Assembly: GCF_000711235.1 (NCBI RefSeq)
Contig: NZ_JOMI01000001.1
Location: forward strand, 558,001-622,000
DNA: 64,000 bases
Direction of reading: 5' to 3'
Source: Prevotella sp. 10(H)
Lineage (GTDB): Bacteria > Bacteroidota > Bacteroidia > Bacteroidales > Dysgonomonadaceae
In this document: positions 9,177-17,720 of the stretch, piece after piece
Layout: every line of letters begins with the position of its first letter
How positions within the stretch are numbered: the first letter of the stretch is position 1
Translations under genes and position numbers: made by a program
Notes under the pieces: generated by a model
What the model was told of the DNA's origin: nothing
The model's database searches: none
What the model saw: the letters and a program-made list of their open reading frames with translations, nothing else

Positions 9177-10205
9177 TTAAAACTTGCCGTCGCCTACTTC
9201 GAAATGCGTGGGGATGTTCAGTTCCTTGCCGCCCTGCATTATCCATTCTGCCTGCATTCGGATAAGTTCTTTTGCCGTGACCAACGGTTTACCGAAAAGC
9301 CGGAACGATTTGTCTGCATTGTTCAGATACGATTTATCGGTTGCAGTACATTCTATTATGGCTTTTTTGCCCATTATAGCAGCCATTTCTTTTGCGGCTT
9401 CAGCTACCGAAAGTATTTCCGGTCCTGTGATATTCAGGTAAGAGGCAGGAGAAGCGCATTGCCCCAACGACAACAGGGTATAATTATTTACATCTCCCTG
9501 CCACGATATATTGAAATAGGCGCAATCCGTTACTACAGGCTCGTCATTCCATATCTTTTTCGCTATATCGCATAATACACCGTACCGGAGGTCTGTAGAG
9601 TAGTTCAATCGGAATAACAGTACAGGAGTTTTATTTATCAGGGAATAATATTCAAAAACACGCTCCCTCCCCAGACAAGATTGCGAATACTCGCCGATCG
9701 GTTCCGGATGGTCTGTCTCTACCGAACCGCCCGTATCTTTCGATACCAACGGATAAACACATCCTGTAGAAAAGGCAACAATCCGGGAATCTTTATAATG
9801 CTCGGCACAAACGGCAGGCATCAGCACATTCATCGCCCATGTATAAGGTTCCGAACCTTCCGTACCGAATTTGCGTCCGGCCATAAAGATTACATTTTCT
9901 GTCTTCGGCAGAGCCTTTACCTGTTCCCTGTCGTTGAGGTCGCAGGCAATAGTGCTGATTCCGTGACCTTCGAGCAATTGCCGTCCTTCTTCTGACGAAA
10001 ATCTGGATATGGCGTAGACCTTCTTCTCCACATTCGCCATTTCAATGGCTCTTTTTGCCATAAGCGACAGCGATAAGCCGATTTTTCCGTTAGCGCCCAG
10101 TATCGAAATGTCGCCCGAAAGACTTCTCATGAAATCTACCAGCTGTTCCGATGGCTGAGAAATCATATTGTTCAGTTCCTGCTCGTTTCGTGGTGTGTTT
10201 ATCAT
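9177..10205 (-). CDS. NAD-dependent epimerase/dehydratase-like protein (extended SDR)
   Basis: A 342-aa Rossmann-fold protein of the extended short-chain dehydrogenase type. The nucleotide-binding motif is ILGANGKIG (about residues 35-43), and FSTGCVYP corresponds to the catalytic Ser/Thr strand. Where active epimerases have YxxxK, this protein has Y173-SQS-C177, so the usual catalytic Lys is replaced by Cys. It may use altered chemistry or be a non-catalytic homologue. There is no signal peptide, so it is cytoplasmic. It is last in the leftward group that begins at 17143, with a 22-bp gap to the pectin-lyase-fold gene. Confidence 0.82.
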   Translation of the reverse strand: MINTPRNEQELNNMISQPSEQLVDFMRSLSGDISILGANGKIGLSLSLMAKRAIEMANVEKKVYAISRFSSEEGRQLLEGHGISTIACDLNDREQVKALPKTENVIFMAGRKFGTEGSEPYTWAMNVLMPAVCAEHYKDSRIVAFSTGCVYPLVSKDTGGSVETDHPEPIGEYSQSCLGRERVFEYYSLINKTPVLLFRLNYSTDLRYGVLCDIAKKIWNDEPVVTDCAYFNISWQGDVNNYTLLSLGQCASPASYLNITGPEILSVAEAAKEMAAIMGKKAIIECTATDKSYLNNADKSFRLFGKPLVTAKELIRMQAEWIMQGGKELNIPTHFEVGDGKF

Positions 10206-10227
10206 CGTAGTACAGTTTTATGCCAGA

Positions 10228-11403
10228 TTATTTTTTTACAGAATTGGTGATTTTCACGTTCTTGTTCTCGGGATTCAGTTGAACGGCCTTCCCTTTCGGG
10301 TTGAGCTGTGTTATCTTGTTGAAATGCGAATCGTAAACAGGAGCAAGGAATTCGAGTGCAAAGTCAGCCTTATAAGAGCGGATATCGTTCATATAAATGT
10401 TATACATATTGCCCGGTTTGAATCCCTGACCGTATTGCCCGTTACCATATATGCGCACCACTTTCCGCTTGCCGCCTTTCGGCCCGTCGCTGATATTCGA
10501 ACAGTAAATATTATATATCTTCGGTTGCGACGGAAGCAATATCATCACGTGATGAATACCTGATGTTTCGATATTGCGGCAGGTAATGTCATATATATCG
10601 CTGCCGAAAGAATAATCGGAATACCTGACAGGCAATAGCGGGAATACATATTTATTATTGCTCCAGCGGCTTTCGTCGAAAGCAGCGAGAATAATGGTAT
10701 CGTCGGAAGTTTCACCGGTTATATTTTCAATAACGATATCCGATCCTCCCTGAATGATACTCACTCCGTCCCCGTTTTTTACAGTGGTATGCAGGTCGAG
10801 ATTGTTTACATGGCCGTTTTTGCATCCGTTTGTCAGTACGATGCCCCAACTATGTGTTTTCTGCACTTTCAGACCTGATATTTCGAAGCCGTCGACATAC
10901 GAAAACAGGATAGTGAAGTTGCGCCAGCCCCAATAGTCACCCAGCCATTTCTCTCTAACGCCTGTCTTTGGATTCACTCCTTCGTAAAAGTTTTCCGCCC
11001 CTTCTATTATAGCGCCGTTCATACCCTTTACTTTGATATTTTCGGCAGGCAGTAGTTGTTTTACATAGCTGTTCGGATTTTTTTCGTCGATAACCATATT
11101 ACCCGAACGGATGATATTGTCGAATATCTGGTCTGCAAGCTTTATTTTGCAACCGTCGACTATCATCGTTGTATTCGACGGCAGGGTTATAGCTTCCGAA
11201 ATAAGGTAAACGGGCGAATCCTTGAAAAGAATAGTACCGCCCTTACATTCTTTTAAGAAATCAAGGGCATTGTTAATCTTTTCCGAAACAGTCTTTCCTT
11301 CAAAGTCTTCCGGTTTCACCGTAATAGACTTATCATTATTCCCGGCAAATAATACAGCGGACTGAAAAGCGAAAATCAGAAAAGCGAATAATATTTGTCT
11401 CAT
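10228..11403 (-). CDS. Exported right-handed beta-helix (pectin-lyase/GH28-like) protein
   Basis: A 391-aa secreted protein. The first 20 residues (MRQILFAFLIFAFQSAVLFA) are a signal peptide. The body shows repeats of the right-handed parallel beta-helix: IMVDGCKIKLADQIFDN, FEISGLKVQKTHSWGIVL, GHVNNLDLHTTVKNGDGVSI and ITCRNIETSGIHHVMIL. GDGVS and SDDTIIL resemble the catalytic loops of GH28 polygalacturonases. Likely a periplasmic glycoside hydrolase or lyase. It lies 12 bp from the small membrane-protein gene and 22 bp from the epimerase-like gene. Fold is confident; activity and substrate are not. Confidence 0.82.
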   Translation of the reverse strand: MRQILFAFLIFAFQSAVLFAGNNDKSITVKPEDFEGKTVSEKINNALDFLKECKGGTILFKDSPVYLISEAITLPSNTTMIVDGCKIKLADQIFDNIIRSGNMVIDEKNPNSYVKQLLPAENIKVKGMNGAIIEGAENFYEGVNPKTGVREKWLGDYWGWRNFTILFSYVDGFEISGLKVQKTHSWGIVLTNGCKNGHVNNLDLHTTVKNGDGVSIIQGGSDIVIENITGETSDDTIILAAFDESRWSNNKYVFPLLPVRYSDYSFGSDIYDITCRNIETSGIHHVMILLPSQPKIYNIYCSNISDGPKGGKRKVVRIYGNGQYGQGFKPGNMYNIYMNDIRSYKADFALEFLAPVYDSHFNKITQLNPKGKAVQLNPENKNVKITNSVKK

Positions 11404-11415
11404 TTTTTATTAGTT

Positions 11416-11667
11416 TTATTTTTTTGTTTTCTTACCGAATGCGTAGCGGATAAGCCAGTACACAAGCCGTAAGAACAGAATAAGAAAATAGAACCCTACA
11501 CTTAAGCTAAGTACCCAAAGCAACTGTGTGTACAGTTCTTTCCATTCGGTTTCGAATGCTATAATGGAATAAACATTCAGCAGGAAAGCGAACAGGAAGC
11601 AGGCCGCAAATATGATAAGTTCGGTCTTTTGCCTCTTTGCTGTTATATTGAATTTTATATCTTTCAT
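11416..11667 (-). CDS. Small two-helix membrane protein, function unknown
   Basis: An 83-aa protein with two hydrophobic segments (about residues 18-38 and 47-71), a basic N-terminus and a basic C-terminal tail (FGKKTKK). Both ends are probably cytoplasmic. No family is recognised. It fits tightly between two genes of the operon (12 and 11 bp gaps), which argues that it is real. A role as partner or anchor for the neighbouring oxidoreductases or transporter is only a guess. Confidence 0.7.
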   Translation of the reverse strand: MKDIKFNITAKRQKTELIIFAACFLFAFLLNVYSIIAFETEWKELYTQLLWVLSLSVGFYFLILFLRLVYWLIRYAFGKKTKK

Positions 11668-11678
11668 ATCGTTATATT

Positions 11679-12983
11679 TTATAGGTAAGGTATCACATAT
11701 TCTTGCGGGAACTCAATCACTGCACGTTCTTCCATTGCCCTATTACCCAATAATGCGAGTACGGAAGAATAATAAGCTTCTTCTACCAGCATCGGCATGG
11801 ATTCTCCTGTTATTACCGCCGTGCAGAATGAAGAGACAAGCGCCAGTGAACCGTCGTCGACAGCCGCACCCGTAGTATTGGAGCCGTCGTGTGTCTGCAA
11901 ATTATCCAGAATAGGTTCTCCCAACGTATTGGAAGCTGTTTCAGGCACCCAGCTAGGGCCTGCAAACGGAATGCTGTCGAATACTTTATGCTCGATCTGG
12001 TTTATCAGTTGCTGGATACCCGGTGCAGGCTTAGGATTCTCCATGTAGAGTAATCCCTGAGCCAGTTCGAGTGTACCCTTATGCCCGAGTACCTGCTCGT
12101 CCATTCCGTAACGTTTGTTAGAGATAATAGATTCGAAAGTCATACGCAAGCCGTTCGAATAGTGGTAAATAACGCTTACGCTGTCGTAAACTTCGCGGCC
12201 GTCTTTCCAATAAATAATATCGCCGAAGCCGGTAATATAATCAGGAAGCGATTTGTTTACCCATGTGCCCATTTGTAATTGGTGTGAAGCCAGTTCGGTC
12301 ATCAGACCGCCGGAGTAATCTTTATATAGACGCCAGTTGATCTGCCTCTCAAGTGACGGATCGGGAACAGGACGGCGCCAGTCGTTGTTACGGTACCAGA
12401 AGTTTCGCAACCCCACTATTTTACCTATCGTACCGTTTTCGATCAGTTCGATAGCTTTCAGGTATTTAGGATCAAAGAGTCGTTGCATACCTATGTAAAG
12501 CACTTTGCCTGATTCCTTGTATGTTTCATACATCTGCTTACATTCGTCAGGTGTACGCGCCATCGATTTTTCGCAGAATACATGCTTGCCTGCTTTCAGC
12601 CCTGCAATGGAAATAGGGGCATGCTCGTGTAATGGCGCTGCAATCAGTATCCCGTCTACATTGGTATCGGCAATCGCATCGTTATAGTTTTTATATTGCT
12701 TGGCCTTAGGGCACAGCTTGGCTGCATTGTCGAGATGCGGCTGATAAATGTCGCATATGGCAACAATTTCGGCATGAGGTATCTGCAACAAATGGTTTAT
12801 ATGATACATACCTCTCGAGCCTGTGCCGATAATGGCCAGTCTGGCTTTACTGCCTTTTACTTCCTTCTCTTTCTCCTGAGCGTATATGTGCATCAGCGGC
12901 AGGGAAGACAACATGAGTCCGCCGCCTCCGATAACACCCATATTTTTAAGGAAATCTCTGCGAGATAAATTTTGTGTTTTCAT
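11679..12983 (-). CDS. Gfo/Idh/MocA-family oxidoreductase with Tat signal
   Basis: A 434-aa NAD(P)-dependent sugar oxidoreductase predicted to be exported folded. The N-terminus has a twin-arginine motif (SRRDFLK) followed by a glycine-rich hydrophobic stretch. The Rossmann motif is IIGTGSRGMYH, followed by VAICDIY. The lysine motif, normally EKP, reads FCEKSMA, so the Pro is Ser. A catalytic-type His lies in TELASHQLQMG. Tat-exported members carry tightly bound cofactor and act on sugars in the periplasm. It is third of the leftward group, 29 bp after the lipoprotein oxidoreductase. Substrate unknown. Confidence 0.9.
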   Translation of the reverse strand: MKTQNLSRRDFLKNMGVIGGGGLMLSSLPLMHIYAQEKEKEVKGSKARLAIIGTGSRGMYHINHLLQIPHAEIVAICDIYQPHLDNAAKLCPKAKQYKNYNDAIADTNVDGILIAAPLHEHAPISIAGLKAGKHVFCEKSMARTPDECKQMYETYKESGKVLYIGMQRLFDPKYLKAIELIENGTIGKIVGLRNFWYRNNDWRRPVPDPSLERQINWRLYKDYSGGLMTELASHQLQMGTWVNKSLPDYITGFGDIIYWKDGREVYDSVSVIYHYSNGLRMTFESIISNKRYGMDEQVLGHKGTLELAQGLLYMENPKPAPGIQQLINQIEHKVFDSIPFAGPSWVPETASNTLGEPILDNLQTHDGSNTTGAAVDDGSLALVSSFCTAVITGESMPMLVEEAYYSSVLALLGNRAMEERAVIEFPQEYVIPYL

Positions 12984-13012
12984 GTTTTATATTGTTTTTA
13001 TTGTATGGTATT

Positions 13013-14410
13013 TCAGAATATCGGTTGTTTTTCTTTTGCCATTTCCAACGCTGTAGTCGTTATGTAATATTTGACAAGCATATTCGGAACTTCCCAGTCG
13101 GGCATCTCGCGGCTAACGAGGAAATTAAGGTACTTCTCAGCTACTTTCGAGAAATGAGCCTCGTGCCCGTCGTCCATACTCGGCGATATTTCTATTTCGA
13201 GCATGCCGTCGTATGCCTCTTTGAGGGATATAGGGTAAATATTCTTCAGTTCGTTGATAGCGCGCTCTATATTTTTTCTGAAATCGGCTTCTGTGCTTTG
13301 TTCTCCTTTTTTCACATACAGCTTCGATTTATAGCCTTGTTTTTCACCCTGTAATACAAGCAATTCGGCTTTAGTACCTTTGATTACAGTGCGGTGCGTG
13401 TCTCCTGTTCCTTCCGGTGCCTGATAATCCCAGATCACCTTTATACTTACATTTACATCTTTCACCTGATAATTGATAGTGCCGTTTGCATAGACATTCA
13501 GTACAGAATCCTTTACATACTTTTTCAGATAATCAGGATATCCCTCGACCTTTGTTGAAAGGCGGAACTGCTCAGCTGATATCGGCGTCGGCCAATGGCT
13601 GGCATCTACAACTTTTACATCTTTCTTATAATCGAGCGCCACTTCCGGAAAACATTTCCAGTTGACGATATCTATCAGGTGCGTGGTAACATCCACAATG
13701 CCCTCGCCCTGTTGCTCCACATCGTAATACCATGCCGGACGCGTCAATGGATTGCCCGATACGATTTTATAAAAATGATGCACGCTTTCCATTTCCACAG
13801 CCGGATTTTCGGGTGTGCCTTTTGTAAGTGTTCCAAAGAGTTCTTTGTCCTGCATCAGCACACGGTTTAGGATATTTATAAAGCTGTAGCGTTCGGTCAT
13901 GATGTCGTATAACAGGACATCGTTCTTCGCCGAAAGTACAAAAGCATTCTTCAACTGCTCGAAAGAAGCCTTGTCTATTGCCATCGGCTTATCAGCCAGT
14001 ACATTTAAGCCTGACTCTACAGATTCGAGGATATAATCGGTTTTCAGCTGGTTGTTTCCTGCTAGTACGACTACATTACCATTTTTATCGGAAAGCATTT
14101 TCTGAAAGAAGTCATTTCCTTTATACACATTCAGATTCCAGTATGTAGGATTATGTTCGCGTGTATTATAGGATTCTATAAGTCCTAGATAGTTATCCAG
14201 CTCTGGCCCTTCGGGTGCATACACCTGTACATTGTAGTTCAAAGGTTTCAGCATCGACTTTTGCACCAATGCGGCATGGAAATGTCCGGGTGCTACGATA
14301 ATCAGCCGTACTTCACCTTCCGAACCGTTGAATTTCTTTTTTCCGGTTTGCATACTACAAGCTATCATCAGAACAGGCAGAAAACAGAATAGATATTTTA
14401 TATATTTCAT
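13013..14410 (-). CDS. Gfo/Idh/MocA-family oxidoreductase, lipoprotein
   Basis: A 465-aa protein with a lipoprotein signal (hydrophobic segment ending LMIAC, Cys18 as lipid site). The Rossmann region is unusual: LIIVAPGHFHAALV replaces the usual GxGxxG, and the lysine motif reads ADKPMAI. A His lies in DVTTHLIDIVNW, where the family has its catalytic His. It matches the family with a divergent C-terminal domain. It is tethered to a membrane facing the periplasm, or possibly the outer leaflet. Whether it binds NAD in the standard way is uncertain. Gaps to the neighbours are 29 and 19 bp. Confidence 0.85.
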   Translation of the reverse strand: MKYIKYLFCFLPVLMIACSMQTGKKKFNGSEGEVRLIIVAPGHFHAALVQKSMLKPLNYNVQVYAPEGPELDNYLGLIESYNTREHNPTYWNLNVYKGNDFFQKMLSDKNGNVVVLAGNNQLKTDYILESVESGLNVLADKPMAIDKASFEQLKNAFVLSAKNDVLLYDIMTERYSFINILNRVLMQDKELFGTLTKGTPENPAVEMESVHHFYKIVSGNPLTRPAWYYDVEQQGEGIVDVTTHLIDIVNWKCFPEVALDYKKDVKVVDASHWPTPISAEQFRLSTKVEGYPDYLKKYVKDSVLNVYANGTINYQVKDVNVSIKVIWDYQAPEGTGDTHRTVIKGTKAELLVLQGEKQGYKSKLYVKKGEQSTEADFRKNIERAINELKNIYPISLKEAYDGMLEIEISPSMDDGHEAHFSKVAEKYLNFLVSREMPDWEVPNMLVKYYITTTALEMAKEKQPIF

Positions 14411-14429
14411 ATGTCAGTGAGTTTTAGCC

Positions 14430-15755
14430 TTAGATTTTTTTGAATGACCATGTTTGAACCTTATGTCCGTATACGGCAAAGAATATCAGATAGAGGTAGC
14501 ACGGGATAAGAACCATATATGCATTCTGCAAATCCCATACATCAGCTACATAGCCATAGACTATCGGCATGATTGCATTCCCGCTCAACCCCATGATCAT
14601 CAGGGAAGAGCCTATTTTGGTGAATCGTCCGAGCCCTTTTATCGAAAGCGGCCATATTCCGGCATATACCAATGCATTAGGCAAGCCAAGCGCACAAAGG
14701 AACCAGATAGACAGATTGCTTTCGTGTCCGAGAATTATAACTTCCTTGCTGACAAGGATAATCGCTATAGAGAGCAAAAGCCCTAAGACGCAGCAGAACT
14801 GCAAAGCCCTTGTCTGCGATACATATTTGGGTATCAGCACAATCCCTATCATATATCCGATTATAGTTGCCGTGAGTGTATACGAGGGGAATGCCTTTGC
14901 TTCGAGCAGGTTCATACCCATCGAACCGGCATAACTGATAATGGTATCGATAGCTATAATCTGCGTCCCCACATGGATAAAGAGGGCTACCGCTCCCAGA
15001 ATCAGATAAGGGAACTGGAAGATAGACGTCCGCTTGTGCGTACAGTTTTCCTCTTCCTTATTATTTTCTGCGGGGTCTATTTCGGGCAGCACCGAGTAAC
15101 GGACAAATATGCCGAACACAAGCAATATGACCGACAGGATTGCATAAGGTTTTATAACCCTGCGGATCAGATCGTCGAGCATCATATTCTTAGACGCTTC
15201 GTCCAGTGTTCCCGATTCGAGTAATGTAAACAGGTTGCTGTCTGTCACCTTCAATACTACGGCAGCAAATATGAGAGGGGAAACTATTCCGGCGAATTTA
15301 TTGAATATACCCATCATACTGATCCTCTTCGCCGCACTCTCAATAGGCCCTACAATTGTGATATAGGGGTTTGCTGCCGATTGAAGTATTGTCAGCCCGG
15401 CACCTATTACAAACAGTCCTGTAAGAAAGATGCCGTATGTGCGTGTAAGAGCTGCAGGTATGAACAATGCAGCTCCGACAGCCATACAGAAAAAACCATA
15501 CATTATCCCGCGTTTATAGCCTACTTTATTTAATATATGAGCAGAGGGAATCGACAGGCAGAAATATGCTATGTAAAATGCAAATGCCACAAAGTACGAT
15601 TCGAAATGTGTCAACTCACATGCAATCTTGAAGTATGGAATCAGGATTGCATTGACCCATGAAACCAAACCGAAGATAAAGAACATTGCTCCCACAATGA
15701 CGATTGCAATGGTCGTATTACGTTTGTTCAGTTGCTGGTCTTTTACTTGTTCCAT
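14430..15755 (-). CDS. MFS sugar transporter (FucP/glucose-galactose type)
   Basis: A 441-aa inner-membrane protein with about 12 hydrophobic segments. The family motif SAANPYITIVGPIESAAKR matches the conserved QxxANPYxxxLG region of FucP-type proton symporters. NKVGYKRGIMYG is the loop between TM2 and TM3. It most likely brings the product of periplasmic processing into the cytoplasm. It lies between two oxidoreductase genes (19 and 47 bp gaps) in the same operon. Class is confident; the sugar is unknown. Confidence 0.88.
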   Translation of the reverse strand: MEQVKDQQLNKRNTTIAIVIVGAMFFIFGLVSWVNAILIPYFKIACELTHFESYFVAFAFYIAYFCLSIPSAHILNKVGYKRGIMYGFFCMAVGAALFIPAALTRTYGIFLTGLFVIGAGLTILQSAANPYITIVGPIESAAKRISMMGIFNKFAGIVSPLIFAAVVLKVTDSNLFTLLESGTLDEASKNMMLDDLIRRVIKPYAILSVILLVFGIFVRYSVLPEIDPAENNKEEENCTHKRTSIFQFPYLILGAVALFIHVGTQIIAIDTIISYAGSMGMNLLEAKAFPSYTLTATIIGYMIGIVLIPKYVSQTRALQFCCVLGLLLSIAIILVSKEVIILGHESNLSIWFLCALGLPNALVYAGIWPLSIKGLGRFTKIGSSLMIMGLSGNAIMPIVYGYVADVWDLQNAYMVLIPCYLYLIFFAVYGHKVQTWSFKKI

Positions 15756-15802
15756 GAGTATTTTTAATTTAGGTTATTCTATGGTATTTATACGTCTATA
15801 TA

Positions 15803-17143
15803 TTACAGTTTCATTTCCCATCCCGGCTGGTAATCGCGTGTCCAGTATTTCATGGCTTCCGCATCCTTCATTATGCGTCCGTTGGCTGAATCTATATCGA
15901 GCGAACGTCCTAGGCGCTGGGAAATATTTCCTAACTGCATCACTAATGTGCTCTTATGTCCCGAAACGATGTCGGAATTCAGTTTCGAGCTCTTCCTGAT
16001 GCCGTCGAAGAAATTGTTGATATGCAGGGCATCGAGGCTTTCGGCAGGATTCATCAGGTTGCGAGGGTCAATTTCGATTTTGCTGTACTGTTGTTTTACA
16101 ACCTTGTTATCCATATCGAAAATGCGGTAACCGTCGCTTCCGGTAATCAGCATGCTGCCTTTGTCTCCGTAGAACATAGAGCCTACACTGCTACCTTCGA
16201 TTGTTCGTCCGTTGCAACTGCGGCCTTCCCATGTCATGGACTTGTTATTACCGAACTCCATATTAATCACTTGTGTATCCGGAGTTTCCCAATCATCTTT
16301 GAAAAAATAGCGGCCGCCTGAAGAACTAACCATTGTAGGATATTCGGCTTCCATTCCCCAACGCAAAATATCCACCATATGTGTACCGTTGTTCAGAGAT
16401 TCGGCTGTACCCCATCTCCAGAACCAGTGCCAGTTGTAGTGAACAATATTATCCTTATATGCTACGCGCGGAGCAGGCCCCTGCCACAAGTCCCAGTCGA
16501 GCCATGTCGGCACGGCAACTTCATTACCGATGCCTATCGACGGACGGTTGTTTGTATACCATGCTTTACCGAAATGCACGTTACCGATGATACCTTCTTT
16601 CAGCGCCTGTATACCTTCTTTTACATTCGGCCATGAACGCCTTTGGTTACCCATCTGCAATACGCGGTTGTATTTCGCCACACCGTTTATCAGTATTTCA
16701 CCTTCTTCGGGGCAGTAGCTGCAAGGTTTTTCCAGATATACATCTTTGCCTGCCTGCATAGCCATCAAAGCCGCCGGAGCGTGCCAGTGGTCGGGAGTTG
16801 CTATGATAACGGCATCCACATCCTTCGATTCGAGGACTTTGCGTAAATCTTTTTCCCCTTTCGGTTTTTTATTCTGTATTTTCGCTACCGCTTCCGAGCA
16901 TTTGGCAATGGCGCGGCTGTCTACATCGCATATATAAGTAATTTCGCAACCCTGCTGTTTTGCGAAGTTGGCGGCCAGTGCACCCCCGCGCGAATTGACA
17001 CCTATAGCGGCAACCCTGATTTTGTCGTTTGCACCCTGAATGTTAGAGTAGCTTTTGGCGCTTACTCCGTTTAAAATGCCCCCGAATGACAGGGCTGAAG
17101 TTCCAAGAACTGCTTTCTTTAAAAAATCACGTCGTGTACTCAT
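15803..17143 (-). CDS. Gfo/Idh/MocA-family oxidoreductase with Tat signal
   Basis: A 446-aa exported NAD(P)-dependent oxidoreductase and first gene of the leftward operon. The Tat signal is STRRDFLKKAVLGTSALSFG. Rossmann motif AAIGVNSRGGALAANF, then ITYICDVD; lysine motif VYLEKPCSYCPEE (complete EKP); HWHAPAALMAM; and a putative catalytic His in NNGTHMVDILRWGM. The C-terminal half carries WQGPAPRVAYKDN and HYNWHWFWRWGT, typical of the large Bacteroidetes/Planctomycetes branch. It probably oxidises or isomerises a glycan-derived sugar at C3 or a neighbouring carbon. It is divergent from the AraC-type regulator. Confidence 0.9.
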   Translation of the reverse strand: MSTRRDFLKKAVLGTSALSFGGILNGVSAKSYSNIQGANDKIRVAAIGVNSRGGALAANFAKQQGCEITYICDVDSRAIAKCSEAVAKIQNKKPKGEKDLRKVLESKDVDAVIIATPDHWHAPAALMAMQAGKDVYLEKPCSYCPEEGEILINGVAKYNRVLQMGNQRRSWPNVKEGIQALKEGIIGNVHFGKAWYTNNRPSIGIGNEVAVPTWLDWDLWQGPAPRVAYKDNIVHYNWHWFWRWGTAESLNNGTHMVDILRWGMEAEYPTMVSSSGGRYFFKDDWETPDTQVINMEFGNNKSMTWEGRSCNGRTIEGSSVGSMFYGDKGSMLITGSDGYRIFDMDNKVVKQQYSKIEIDPRNLMNPAESLDALHINNFFDGIRKSSKLNSDIVSGHKSTLVMQLGNISQRLGRSLDIDSANGRIMKDAEAMKYWTRDYQPGWEMKL

Positions 17144-17720
17144 GATATTGTTTTTTATAGTGGTTAAATTTAAATCTGCTCAGCTATTACAAAGAAACTC
17201 TTAATTGAACCAAAACCGAACTCAAATGACGCCTTACTATTCTCAAAAAACGTCAACATCTACAAGCTATATTACAGAAGCAGAAATCCTCCACACAGCA
17301 TACTGCTTCGTGTATAATATATACCTTTAACTCAAAACCAATGATAATGATACCGGACAAGATATGGATAATATACCTTATTTATAAAAGGTCGGGGGCG
17401 TGTTTCTCCGGCTGTATGAAATTGTAAATAAATATTTAATTTCTTTAATTACGTGTGTTTATATTTATAATCTATCTGCTAAAATCGATTTCTTTTATAA
17501 ATATTGCTTACTTTTAATCATTAATAGTTTTGGTGTAGCTAAAGTGATACAATTCTTACATCAGGTTTATTTTTCTATCGGAAATATATAAATTAAATTT
17601 CGAAATTTCGAAGAATAAACATTCATTTAGATTATTTTTAAGATTTGACTGCTGATTTTTCACATTACACATACTATATTAGCCATAAATTGTAATTCCC
17701 TAAACTAATCCATATAAACT
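17144..17720. other. Divergent regulatory region between the oxidoreductase operon and the AraC-type regulator
   Basis: These 577 AT-rich bp hold no convincing gene. A short open frame at 17400-17591 on the plus strand is low-complexity and unsupported. A candidate promoter for the rightward regulator is ATTG (17503-17506), 18 bp, TAGTTTTG (17525-17532). A 14-bp palindrome lies at 17595-17608. No good minus-strand promoter was recognised for the leftward operon. Confidence 0.5.
17595..17608. promoter_or_regulatory. 14-bp palindrome AAATTTCGAAATTT
   Basis: A perfect palindrome about 112 bp upstream of the regulator gene, extended on the right by CGAAG so that TTTCGAA occurs twice in a row. 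It could be an operator for the adjacent regulator. AT-rich palindromes of this length also occur by chance, so confidence is low. Confidence 0.3.

Noticed and set aside
17400-17591. 63-codon open frame on the plus strand in the divergent regulatory region
   Set aside because: Low-complexity, AT-driven composition, no recognisable domain, and it overlaps a candidate promoter for the regulator gene.
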